A stretch of 64,000 bases of DNA from Planctomycetaceae bacterium (lineage in GTDB: Bacteria; Planctomycetota; Planctomycetia; Pirellulales; Pirellulaceae): positions 74,264-138,263 of the forward strand of contig JACKHN010000017.1 of the NCBI GenBank assembly GCA_020638975.1, in the 5' to 3' direction. How positions within the stretch are numbered: the first letter of the stretch is position 1; each line of letters starts with the position of its first letter. The position numbers were made by a program, and so were the translations under genes. The notes below the pieces were generated by a model. That model did no database searches. It saw only the letters and a program-made list of their open reading frames with translations, and was not told where the DNA came from. This document shows positions 32,920 to 42,057 of this stretch, piece after piece.

Positions 32920-34353
32920 ATGCACCGAACTATGGGACAATTAGTCGCCGTCGTCTGTTTAGCAGTATCGCTTGGCTTGCTCCTCGCGGCGTCCGCAGGT
33001 AACGCTGCGGAGCGGCCTAACGTCCTGTTCATTGCGGTCGATGATTTACGTCCGGAGATGGAATGCTACGGATTGCCTAAGATGGTTACTCCGAATTTAA
33101 ACCGACTTGCCGCCAATGGCGTGCGCTTCGATCGTGCGTACTGCAACATCGCAGTTTGCGGCGCGTCGCGGGCGAGCTTGATGACCGGACTACGACCGAC
33201 GCCCAGTCGCTTTACGTCCTATCTGACGCGAGCCGACAAAGACGCACGCGGCGTGCCTTCGCTGCCGTTCGTGTTTAAGCAGAACGGTTATACGACGATT
33301 AGCAACGGGAAGGTTTACCATCACAATGATGATGACGCTCGGGCCTGGAGTGAACCTGCGTGGCGCCCCGAGCGAAGCAGCCTGTGGTGGGCCAAGCCGG
33401 AGAATCGTCCAGCAGCTGGCGACAAAGAACGCGGGCCGGCCTTCGAATCGGCGGATGTACCGGACAGCGAGTATCCTGACCACATGCTGTGTGACAAGTC
33501 GTTGGCAGACATGCGTCGTCTTGCAGAGGGCGAGGCTCCGTTCTTTCTGGCATGTGGATTTTGGCGTCCGCACTTGCCCTTCGTCGCGCCGCAGAAGTAT
33601 TGGGATCTGTATCCCGAAGCGACAGTCGATCTGCCGGACAACATGTACTTTCCTCGCGACTTGTCAAATTCGTTTGCCTACACCTGGGGTGAAATGCGAT
33701 CGTATCGCGGAATCCCAAAGCAGGGCGCTGTCGACAAGGCGTTGGCGCGCGATCTGATCCGCGGCTATCACGCGTGTGTCAGTTTTATCGACGTTCAAGT
33801 CGGTCGATTGCTGGATGAGTTAGAACAACTTGGAATTGCGGAGAATACGATTGTCGTATTATGGGGCGATCACGGTTGGCAATTGGGCGAGCATGGGTTT
33901 TGGTGCAAGCACACAAACTTTGAAGTCGCTACGCGAACGCCTTTGTTTATCGTCGCCCCTGGCGTCGAAGGCAATCGTGTGTGCCGGCGCATCGTGGAAT
34001 ACGTCGACATCTATCCAACCTTGTGTGATCTGGCGCAGCTAGACCACCCCGTGCATCTCCATGGAAAGAGCATGCGACCGCTTCTCGAAAACGTCGAGAC
34101 CGCGTTTAAGGAAGCCGTATTCACCCGACATGGTGGCGGCGATTCAGTCCGCACGCCGGACTATCGTTACATGGAGATGCGCACGCGAAATGGTGCGGGA
34201 GACTTGAAAGGTGCCGGGCTCTTTGATTTGACGAAGGACCCGGACGAGAACCAAGACGTCAGCAACGATCCGCAGTATGCCCCAATCCGAGAGCAACTCG
34301 AAAAAGCACTCGCCGATTCAAGGGAACAGGCGAATGTCGTGGTCTCGAAGTAG
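32920..34353 (+). CDS. Secreted sulfatase (iduronate-2-sulfatase-like)
   Basis: 477 residues with a signal peptide (VAVVCLAVSLGLLLAASAGNAA). It belongs to sulfatase family S1: PNVLFIAVDDLRPEMECYG (metal Asp41, Asp42), then CGASRASLMTG, in which Cys80 (C-x-A-S-R) is to be oxidised to formylglycine. FWRPHLPFVAPQKYW and VLWGDHGWQLGEHGFWCKHTNFE complete the active site and closely resemble iduronate-2-sulfatase-like enzymes. It is probably exported to desulfate polysaccharides, a hallmark of marine planctomycetes. It needs a true FGE encoded elsewhere. The 34354-34533 gap holds nothing recognisable. Confidence 0.92.
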   Translation: MHRTMGQLVAVVCLAVSLGLLLAASAGNAAERPNVLFIAVDDLRPEMECYGLPKMVTPNLNRLAANGVRFDRAYCNIAVCGASRASLMTGLRPTPSRFTSYLTRADKDARGVPSLPFVFKQNGYTTISNGKVYHHNDDDARAWSEPAWRPERSSLWWAKPENRPAAGDKERGPAFESADVPDSEYPDHMLCDKSLADMRRLAEGEAPFFLACGFWRPHLPFVAPQKYWDLYPEATVDLPDNMYFPRDLSNSFAYTWGEMRSYRGIPKQGAVDKALARDLIRGYHACVSFIDVQVGRLLDELEQLGIAENTIVVLWGDHGWQLGEHGFWCKHTNFEVATRTPLFIVAPGVEGNRVCRRIVEYVDIYPTLCDLAQLDHPVHLHGKSMRPLLENVETAFKEAVFTRHGGGDSVRTPDYRYMEMRTRNGAGDLKGAGLFDLTKDPDENQDVSNDPQYAPIREQLEKALADSREQANVVVSK

Positions 34354-34533
34354 ACGTTGCGCACCAACCATCTGATTGCTCCCAGCCCGAGACGATCGAA
34401 ACGATCAGCCTCACCCTCGTCGTCGAAGAGCGTCAACTTGCGTCTGCCGCTGCCCACAAATCGGCGCAACCCATTGGATCGTGAGCTATCCTTGTACGGA
34501 CTGATCGATGCAATTCGACCCCGTAGCAACCTG

Positions 34534-35817
34534 ATGGCAACCCCCGACGTACGATCTCCGAACCGAGCGCTCAGTGAACGAATTCAGTTCGTTTCGTGTG
34601 CGGTCTTAGTCGTATTTATCGTTGGCTGGGCTGGCTGGTTCTTTCCCTTCGATGATTTGCTCGATCAAAGCGGTACGCCGCTTGGTGCTGACTTCTCGAT
34701 GTTTTACGTCGCGGGGCAAGTTGTCTTGGATGGTGCTGGTGATCAGCTATACGATCAGGCCGAGCATCAACGCCGATTGCAGCAGCTGTTTCCGGCGATC
34801 GATCCCAGCTTTGCACTGCCGTATCGCTATCCGCCTTTCGTCGCCACCTTGATGGCACCCCTGGCCGCGTTGCCTTATGCGTTGGCGTACGCCGCGTTCT
34901 TCGCTCTTTCTTGTGTCGCTTGGTGGACCGCAGCGAGGCAACTCGTTGCTGCCTCGCCGGCTCTCGGCGAAACGTGGCAGAGATCCTTGCGCTGGGCGAT
35001 TATTGGTTGGCCCGTTGCGTTGGAGACGCTCGTCGGTGGGCAAGCCTCGATGTTTGCCTTGCTGATCGCGGTGAGCGTTTACGTGTTATTGCAAAAACAA
35101 CGCTTGGTGTTCGCTGGAGCTATCCTCGCACTGGCTGCCTATAAACCGAACGTCCTCGCATTACTCGCGCTGGGTTGCCTGATTCGCTATCCGCGAATGC
35201 TGAAAGGCTGCGTGCCGGTGGTCGCCGCCATCGGGCCGCTTTGTCTCGCCCCCAATGGATGGGAAGGAGTGACACAGTACCGTGAGTTGACGACCAGCTT
35301 AGCGACGCAAGCCTGGGACGTCGCGACTCCGATGTGGAAAGTGCATGGGTTGGCACCGTGGTTCAACTTGACCTTGGGGAGCGACGGACGATTGGCCTGC
35401 GGCCTGATCGGGCTGGCCGCCGTTGCGTTCGTGGCAATACGGGCGAGATTCCTGTCGGGAGCCGGGGCGATTGAGCCAATCTGGTTCGCGACGTTGATTT
35501 CAGTCAATTCGCTCTTCAATGCGTACACGCCGATCTATGACTTGGTATTGCTCGGCATAGCAGCTGTGCTAACTGCCGAGCACCTCGTTCGCGAGCATGG
35601 GCCTAACGTCAACCGCTCGCTGGCAGCGACTCAATTGATGCTCGGCATCGTCTATCTTGGACCGCACTTGTCTCAGGCGTTGGCGAAGTCCACGGGCGCA
35701 CAGCCATTCGGACTAATCCTCGCCGCTCTGGCCGTTTGGCAGGGAAGCATGATGTTGCAATCCCAGCGTGCGCCGGTGGCGTTGCGCGATCAGTTGCTGA
35801 CTTCCGTATCGCGTTGA
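34534..35817 (+). CDS. GT87/DUF2029-type membrane glycosyltransferase
   Basis: 427 residues from the ATG at 34534; a longer frame begins at 34357, but the added 59 residues are basic and low-complexity. About ten membrane helices. After helix 1 comes the GADFSMFYVAGQVVLDGAGDQLYD loop and YRYPPFVATLMAPLA, diagnostic of GT87/DUF2029 proteins that use polyprenyl-phosphate sugars on the outer face of the membrane. LALAAYKPNVLALLALG is another family landmark. The acceptor is unknown. Its 3' end overlaps the convergent surface-protein gene by 28 bp. Confidence 0.85.
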   Translation: MATPDVRSPNRALSERIQFVSCAVLVVFIVGWAGWFFPFDDLLDQSGTPLGADFSMFYVAGQVVLDGAGDQLYDQAEHQRRLQQLFPAIDPSFALPYRYPPFVATLMAPLAALPYALAYAAFFALSCVAWWTAARQLVAASPALGETWQRSLRWAIIGWPVALETLVGGQASMFALLIAVSVYVLLQKQRLVFAGAILALAAYKPNVLALLALGCLIRYPRMLKGCVPVVAAIGPLCLAPNGWEGVTQYRELTTSLATQAWDVATPMWKVHGLAPWFNLTLGSDGRLACGLIGLAAVAFVAIRARFLSGAGAIEPIWFATLISVNSLFNAYTPIYDLVLLGIAAVLTAEHLVREHGPNVNRSLAATQLMLGIVYLGPHLSQALAKSTGAQPFGLILAALAVWQGSMMLQSQRAPVALRDQLLTSVSR

Positions 35818-38800
35818 TAGTTGACTTCTCGATATAGGCCCGGTTCGTCGACACCGTCGCCATTCCAGTCGCCGACAACGGGCAAGTCACCTTCACCCCC
35901 CATTTCGAACACTCGATCGTGCGCGGTCAACTCGCGATCGCCATCCGAATCGATCATCCACTGTCCGGCACGGTACACGCCAATCTCTTCGACACCGTTC
36001 CCGTCAAAGTCTCCGACGATCGGAATATCGCCGGTCTGACCGAACTGAACGATGGCGTCATTGCTGGACCAGCGACCATCGCCATCGAGATCCAGTTGCC
36101 AGCTTCCGTCCCGGTAGATTCCGATCGCTCGGATGCCATCACCATTCCAGTCGCCGGTCACAGGAACGTCCTTGCCAGATCCAAACCGGAACACATGCTC
36201 GACGACATCGATCCGTCGCGGGCCGTGTTCATTCAGCTGCAACAATCGGCGCCCATCCGTCGCCATCTGCTGCGAGGGTGGCACGTTCTTAGGCCTTTGT
36301 CTCACCGACACAAACGAGTCGGGATTGTCGGGATCGGGCAAGCCCGGTTCGGCGTCGATCGCCTTGCCATCGCCCAGCCACTCGGGCCCGAATGTTCCGA
36401 TGTCGTCTTTACCGTCTCCGTCCCAATCGCCCGTGACAGGAAGATCCTCTTCGCCGCCCAGCTGAGCCCACAGGTCTTCCTCGTCCCAGTAGCCATTTCC
36501 GTTGAGATCAATAAACCACTCGCCGCGGAAGAAGACCGCAATCTCATCGACTCCATCGCCATTGAAGTCGCCCGATACGGGAATTCCGCCACGGATGCCA
36601 AAGATGTAGCGCTGAACTTGCACCTCTTCGGAATCCGCGTGCTGACCGAACGACAGCGTCCACTCGGCGCTACGCATCTGATCTGCTTGCCAATGCGTAT
36701 AGTCCAGGAATCTTGCCTGTCGCCAGATCTCGCTGGGGGGCTGGTTCGTCGCAACTTCACGTGGCTGACCACCATTGATCACGCTGAGATGCCAAGTGAA
36801 TCCCAGCGATCCTTCGACACCACCCGCGTAGACATTCAACAAGGGCGCGACGACGCCTACAGCTGGAGGAATCGTGCCTACCAGAGGCGGAATCGTAGCA
36901 GGCGGCAACGGTGGCGGGATTAGCGATGGTGGCGGTGGAGGAATTAACTTTGGCGGATCCGCCTCGACTCGAACCTCGCTAAAGTTGTTATCTCCCGAGA
37001 CGCGCGCCACCGTGACTGGAATACGAATGATCGCGTCGGTTCCAGGGTTCACGGCCAGTTGCGTCAGCGATCCCGCCGGCACGAGGTCGCCTTCGTTGAA
37101 GGCAAACGCTTGTGCAGACCCCGGTGTGTCGATGCCGTCGAAGTATCCTTCGGGCTGAATCTCGAAGACCGCATATTCGCGACCACCGAGCAACCCAGTG
37201 AACTCGTAGTAACCATCCGCGTTAGTCGTCGTGCGGACGTGTCCTTCGGGATAGGTTCCCGCCAGCGTCTGGCTGGCGTCAATCGGCAGGCCTGTGCGAC
37301 CGTCTCGCAGCTCGAGGATGACACCCGAAATTGGCGTATCGTCGGGCGTAAATCGCCCATCGCGGATCGCCCGGAGATTTGCGGGAACCTTTCCATCCGA
37401 CGTTTTAATTGGCGCACCGTCTTGGAAAACGTAGCCGGATAAACTGGCAGGCGGCAATTCGCAGAAATTGTAGCCCTGCAAATCGTCGCCCGACCCGACT
37501 GTGATTTCCGTGATGAAGTCAGAGGCTCCAACGACTCCACCGCCGTCTCCAATCAGGGTGCCGCCGTCAAAGTATCCGTTCGGTTGAGTCTCGCGAACAG
37601 AATACGTACCAGGCTTAAGCCCATTGAACGCGTACTCGCCGTCGCTGTTGGTCAGTGTCGTCGCAATGACCTGGCCTTGTGCGTCGAGCAACTCGACGGT
37701 GACACCCTCCAGTCGGAGTTCATCGGCATCGGCAACACAGTCGCCATCGGTATCAGCATGCACCATCCCAGCGATGCTGGCACCAAGGAACTCGCCGAAG
37801 TTGTACTGCGTCGCGTTGTCACCCCAACGCAACGTCACGCCATTGATGACATCGTTACCGACCGTCCCCACGGTCTGGCCATTGATCGAGCCAGCCGTAT
37901 CAATACCGTCCACCCAGCCCTGCGGCTGTATTTCGCTGATGGTATAGGTTCCCGCAATCAACTGCGTGAATTCGTAGGAACCGTCATGACTCGTGAACGT
38001 GTTCGCCACGATCGCGCCGCTGGCGTCTCGCAGAACTACTTCGACAAAGCCGATGCCATCGTCGCCTGGTTCAAACACGCCATCGTTCCCACGGTCGTGA
38101 TAAACATTGCCAGCCAGCGATGCAGGTTGGTGCTCGCAGAAGTTGTAGTCTACTCCGTGTTGGCCGGAGGTGAGGGCAATCGACGTGATCACGTCATTCT
38201 GACCGACCGCTCCTACCGCCATGCCACTCACTGTACCAACATGATCATCGCCGTCGATCAATCCGGTGGGAGTCTGCTCCACAACTGTGTAAGTGCCTGG
38301 CAGCAAACCGGCAAAGCTGTACTCGCCGTTCGCATCGGTTCGTGTCGTGGCGACGGTATTGCTTTGTGAATCCAGCAAAGTGACAAGCACATCGACCAAG
38401 CCTGAGGCAGTGACGCCAGGGCCCGAACAGTTGCCATCGGGATCAGACAAACTCACATGACCGCTGATCGAGGCCAGTTGATACTCACCAAAATTGTATT
38501 GAACGCCGTTATCGCCGCTCGTTAACACGATTCCGTCAATCGCATCACCAGGGTTCGATACGCTGCCGCGACTAGCCCCGCTCACGGTACCGACCGTATC
38601 GATCCCGTCTTGATACGTGGACGGTTGCGACTCGGTGATACGATACTCGCCCGGCGCGAGCCCTGTGACTTCGTAATAACCATCAGCGTTCGTTGTCACG
38701 ACAGTCGGTGCGGTACCAGGACCGCCGTTAACTCGAACTACTTGCAACTCGACGCCCGCGATTCCTTCGTCGCCAGGGCCACGGACTCCGTCGTTGGCAA

Positions 38801-40643
38801 GGTCGTGATAAACGTATCCGCTGATGCTCGCCGGTCGAAGTTCACCAAAGTTGTACCGAACGCCCTCGTCGCCCCATTTCAATGCGACTTGGCTGATGCG
38901 GTCGTTCGCGGCTACCCCCACGACCGAGCCGCGAATTTGGCCTGCGGTATCGCGTCCATCGATCCATCCGTCGGGTTGCGTCTCGACAACGGTATAGTTT
39001 CCGGCTCGCAGGCCCGTGAAGGAGTAACTTCCGTCAGGACCGGTCCGCTGACTTGCGATGGTGGCTCCCGCACTGTCTTGCAGCGCGACGGCGACGTTTC
39101 CGATGGCTTCTTCGCCGTTGTCAAACAGACCATTGTCATTGGCGTCATGATAGACGAAGCCTGATAAAGAAGATGCTTCGTGTTCGCAAAAATTGTAATC
39201 GATTGCGTTTGCGCCCGAAGTCAACAAGATTCCGGTAATGACATCGCTCGTGCGGCTTTGCCCCACGACCACGCCATTGATGGTACCAATATGCTCATCC
39301 CCGTCGATCAACTGCGTGGGAGTTGTTTCGACGATGGAGTAAAGTCCTGGTCGGAGGTTCGTGAACTCATAGTTGCCCGTCGCATTCGTGAGCGTTTGTG
39401 AAACGAGATTATTCTGGGCGTCGAGTAGTCGGATCGTCACACCAGATAGTGGTTGGTCGTTGGAACTCGCCGTGAAGCAGTTGCCATCGCGATCGGTCAA
39501 GTGAACGCTGCCGAGAATCGAGGCAGGAGCCAACTCGCCGAAGTTGTATTCGAGGCCCGAAGCACCACCGCCGAGAAAGATGCCCTCGAGGTTGTCGCCG
39601 GGATTGACCGGACTACCGACCGTCTTTCCCGCGATCGTACCTGCGGTGTCGAGGCCATCGTAGTAGCCATTCGGTTGGTTGACTTCCACGATTCGATAGC
39701 TGCCCGGGATCAGTCCCGTCGCGTGATAGAATCCATCCGCATCCGTCGTCAGGTTGACAGTCGCTTGAGGCTCGATGGTGTCGACCGGAATTACCTGGAT
39801 CGCAACGCCAGACAATCCCTCTTCACCCGGACCTCGCGAACCATCATCGCTGCGGTCGTGGTAAACGTAGCCACTAATCTCGGCAAGCACCGGAGCCTGT
39901 GACACCTGCGCTCCCACTCCAGCCGTACGATCTCGTTTGCCGCCACCGTCGTCCGCAGTGAGATTTAGGCCGAGACCGGCAAGATTCGCATCGTACTTGT
40001 TGCGGAACTGAGCGGAAGCTGTGGCGTTGTGATAGTGGGGAGCAGAGAACTGGGCGGTGAACAACGAGCCCTGAAATTCGACGCCGGAAGTCAGCGGATC
40101 GAATCCGTCATTGATGACCGTGAGGTCTGTATCGAGCGGGTCGAAATCTTCCACTTCGTCGACATCAATGCTAAAGACCAGCTTGTCGCCAGCATGAAAC
40201 CCGACGAACTCGATCACCAATTGTGATCCGCCGTCGGCGACGGTGGCTTTGATCGAGGCGTTCGGATTCTGACTCGTGAAAGAAACCACCGAGAAGGGGA
40301 ACGCATTGTCGGCTCCAAATCCTCCTTCTGCGGTATCGAAGAAAACATCGCTAAGTCCAAAGCCCCGCGTTGCCTGATCTCCATCGATCACTAACTTCGT
40401 CAGTTGCGATCCGCTGGCGCCGCCTTCGAACGTGACTTCGAACGTATCGCCATGCAGGTCACTGCCGAGATCTTCTTCGATGTACACGGCACCGACTCGA
40501 ATCGGGTCAGCGTCGAGCATTCGACGCGGTTCCATCATCTCGAATCGGCAGCGGCGGACAGCGTCTCTTTCGACGCGTCGGCTCCGTCGTTGCTTTTGAC
40601 GATGCGTATTAACGAGCTCTGCGATTCGGGACCACAAGCCCAC
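35790..40643 (-). CDS. Giant surface protein with SdrD_B and FG-GAP-like repeats
   Basis: 1617 residues; GTG start with GGAGGT 5 nt upstream. The basic N-terminus leads to FEMMEPRRMLDADP, the planctomycete leader of large exported proteins. After about 230 residues of beta domain come eight SdrD_B/Cna_B-like units, each opening like SGYVYHDRSDDGSRGPGEEGLSGV and closing with a YNFGE or YNFCE motif. They are spaced about 110-120 residues and alternate between 'YHD' and 'Cys-containing' types. A Pro-rich hinge (PPPPPSLIPPPLPP) precedes five FG-GAP-like Asp/Gly loops such as VTGDWNGDG and IVGDFDGNG, likely Ca-binding. Probably an adhesive or cell-envelope protein. The secreted WD40 gene lies 138 bp upstream on the same strand. 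Confidence 0.9.
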   Translation of the reverse strand: MGLWSRIAELVNTHRQKQRRSRRVERDAVRRCRFEMMEPRRMLDADPIRVGAVYIEEDLGSDLHGDTFEVTFEGGASGSQLTKLVIDGDQATRGFGLSDVFFDTAEGGFGADNAFPFSVVSFTSQNPNASIKATVADGGSQLVIEFVGFHAGDKLVFSIDVDEVEDFDPLDTDLTVINDGFDPLTSGVEFQGSLFTAQFSAPHYHNATASAQFRNKYDANLAGLGLNLTADDGGGKRDRTAGVGAQVSQAPVLAEISGYVYHDRSDDGSRGPGEEGLSGVAIQVIPVDTIEPQATVNLTTDADGFYHATGLIPGSYRIVEVNQPNGYYDGLDTAGTIAGKTVGSPVNPGDNLEGIFLGGGASGLEYNFGELAPASILGSVHLTDRDGNCFTASSNDQPLSGVTIRLLDAQNNLVSQTLTNATGNYEFTNLRPGLYSIVETTPTQLIDGDEHIGTINGVVVGQSRTSDVITGILLTSGANAIDYNFCEHEASSLSGFVYHDANDNGLFDNGEEAIGNVAVALQDSAGATIASQRTGPDGSYSFTGLRAGNYTVVETQPDGWIDGRDTAGQIRGSVVGVAANDRISQVALKWGDEGVRYNFGELRPASISGYVYHDLANDGVRGPGDEGIAGVELQVVRVNGGPGTAPTVVTTNADGYYEVTGLAPGEYRITESQPSTYQDGIDTVGTVSGASRGSVSNPGDAIDGIVLTSGDNGVQYNFGEYQLASISGHVSLSDPDGNCSGPGVTASGLVDVLVTLLDSQSNTVATTRTDANGEYSFAGLLPGTYTVVEQTPTGLIDGDDHVGTVSGMAVGAVGQNDVITSIALTSGQHGVDYNFCEHQPASLAGNVYHDRGNDGVFEPGDDGIGFVEVVLRDASGAIVANTFTSHDGSYEFTQLIAGTYTISEIQPQGWVDGIDTAGSINGQTVGTVGNDVINGVTLRWGDNATQYNFGEFLGASIAGMVHADTDGDCVADADELRLEGVTVELLDAQGQVIATTLTNSDGEYAFNGLKPGTYSVRETQPNGYFDGGTLIGDGGGVVGASDFITEITVGSGDDLQGYNFCELPPASLSGYVFQDGAPIKTSDGKVPANLRAIRDGRFTPDDTPISGVILELRDGRTGLPIDASQTLAGTYPEGHVRTTTNADGYYEFTGLLGGREYAVFEIQPEGYFDGIDTPGSAQAFAFNEGDLVPAGSLTQLAVNPGTDAIIRIPVTVARVSGDNNFSEVRVEADPPKLIPPPPPSLIPPPLPPATIPPLVGTIPPAVGVVAPLLNVYAGGVEGSLGFTWHLSVINGGQPREVATNQPPSEIWRQARFLDYTHWQADQMRSAEWTLSFGQHADSEEVQVQRYIFGIRGGIPVSGDFNGDGVDEIAVFFRGEWFIDLNGNGYWDEEDLWAQLGGEEDLPVTGDWDGDGKDDIGTFGPEWLGDGKAIDAEPGLPDPDNPDSFVSVRQRPKNVPPSQQMATDGRRLLQLNEHGPRRIDVVEHVFRFGSGKDVPVTGDWNGDGIRAIGIYRDGSWQLDLDGDGRWSSNDAIVQFGQTGDIPIVGDFDGNGVEEIGVYRAGQWMIDSDGDRELTAHDRVFEMGGEGDLPVVGDWNGDGVDEPGLYREVNYQRDTEVSN

Positions 40644-40781
40644 GTGACACCTCCGTGTGTTCGTGCCGCCCAGATGGGCGACTGTGCGTGGAAGGACGAC
40701 GCCTCGTGCGCCGCAGTTTGATCGGACAATCAGGTTGGATATCTAGGTCGTACGTTGGATGGAGATTTGGGTGGGATCTTT

Positions 40782-41858
40782 CTACTGTAGGCGAGGCAAA
40801 GGCAAGGCTCCGACTCGCGGCGTTGCACTGGGCGTGTTGTCCGCGATGCTTCGTTCGCGAGTCCATATACGAACCGTCGAGTCGTAGCCGGAGGACACTA
40901 ACATCTCGCTTCCATACGCCAGCGCCGCGACCGAACCAGTGTGACCAGTTAGAAGTGCAACTTCGGTACGCTCTTTCAGATCCCAGATGCGGATCGTGTT
41001 GTCGCTGCCACCTGTCGCAAGTAAGTCGGGACCGCAGTAGGTGAGCGCCAGCACTTTGGCATTGCCTGTGTTCAGAATGAATTTGTCGTCGGAGGTGATG
41101 CTCGACACGCGAATCGTGCGATCTTCGCCGGCGGTCACGAGTTGTGACCCGTCCGGCGAGAAGGTGAGATCGCGGATGCGTTGTTCATGCGACTTGAAAT
41201 CAACCGTTGCTCGCCCCGTGATCGCATCCCAAAGCCTGACCTTGCCGTTGCGCCCTGCGGCAGCAATAAATTGTCCGTCAGCCGACCATGCTAACGCACG
41301 CATGTCGACGCAAGGACAATCCAATTTGCGAATAGTCGAGCCGGTGGCAGCATCAAACAATCGAAGCGTTTTCGCAAAGCCGATCGCGGCGAGCTGTGAT
41401 CCATCGGCGCTAAATGCAACGGTCGCGACAGCTTCATCCATCGAAAGACGACGTACTAGCGAGGGTCTCGCCGCCGTGCTCCACAGGATGACCTCTTGGT
41501 CGTTTCCGGAAGATGCGAGAAGTTTACCGTCTGGTGAATAGGTAACGGTTCGTACCCAGTCGCGATGCCCAACGAGCCGGTTTGCGAACTGTTGTGTTCG
41601 TAGATTCCAGAGGTACACAACATGGTCATCACCTGCAATCGCGAGCGTTGATCCGTCTGGGTGAATCGCCACGGAGGTCGCTACGGGGGGGCGTTCGTTG
41701 GCACCTGAGGGTGGCAATGCGATTACTTGCGACACCCATCCTGCTGCGTCCCGTTCTGCATTCGCCGTCGACGGCACAGACATTACGGCGCACAAACAGC
41801 TCGACGCGACAAGTACTCCGACAACAGCAACTCTTGGCATCCGTGCCACTTGCGACAT
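40782..41858 (-). CDS. Secreted WD40-repeat protein
   Basis: 358 residues from the ATG at 41858, which opens a signal peptide (VAVVGVLVASSCLCAVMSVPSTANA). About seven WD40 blades follow, for example VATSVAIHPDGSTLAIAGDDHVVYLWNL, VRTVTYSPDGKLLASSGNDQEVILW, IRDLTFSPDGSQLVTAGEDRTIRV and VAALAYGSEMLVSSGYDSTVRIW, enough for a closed propeller. Periplasmic or surface scaffold of unknown partner. It may be co-transcribed with the giant repeat protein downstream. Confidence 0.88.
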   Translation of the reverse strand: MSQVARMPRVAVVGVLVASSCLCAVMSVPSTANAERDAAGWVSQVIALPPSGANERPPVATSVAIHPDGSTLAIAGDDHVVYLWNLRTQQFANRLVGHRDWVRTVTYSPDGKLLASSGNDQEVILWSTAARPSLVRRLSMDEAVATVAFSADGSQLAAIGFAKTLRLFDAATGSTIRKLDCPCVDMRALAWSADGQFIAAAGRNGKVRLWDAITGRATVDFKSHEQRIRDLTFSPDGSQLVTAGEDRTIRVSSITSDDKFILNTGNAKVLALTYCGPDLLATGGSDNTIRIWDLKERTEVALLTGHTGSVAALAYGSEMLVSSGYDSTVRIWTRERSIADNTPSATPRVGALPLPRLQ

Positions 41859-42000
41859 GTGATCCACCCCTCGGGCGTCATGTTGGTGTGATAGTTGGTG
41901 GGGAGCAATGCAGACGCACCAGCGGCGCGAAGGACATCCACTCATCTGATACTATCGGTCCAGCACGAAGAATTACTACAGGCGAACCCTGCGATACATC

Positions 42001-42034
42001 AGGCTTTCCAGCCTGATGGTCAACCTGGAGCGGC
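42001..42034 (+). repeat. 34-bp dispersed repeat, copy 1
   Basis: AGGCTTTCCAGCCT (itself a small hairpin) followed by GATGGTCAACCTGGAGCGGC. The reverse complement of 46236-46269 matches at about 29 of 34 positions. It lies between the WD40 gene and citrate synthase, 24 bp after the latter's stop. Likely a member of a larger intergenic repeat family. Confidence 0.8.
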
Positions 42035-42057
42035 GAACGTCCAAGCGACACGAGAAA

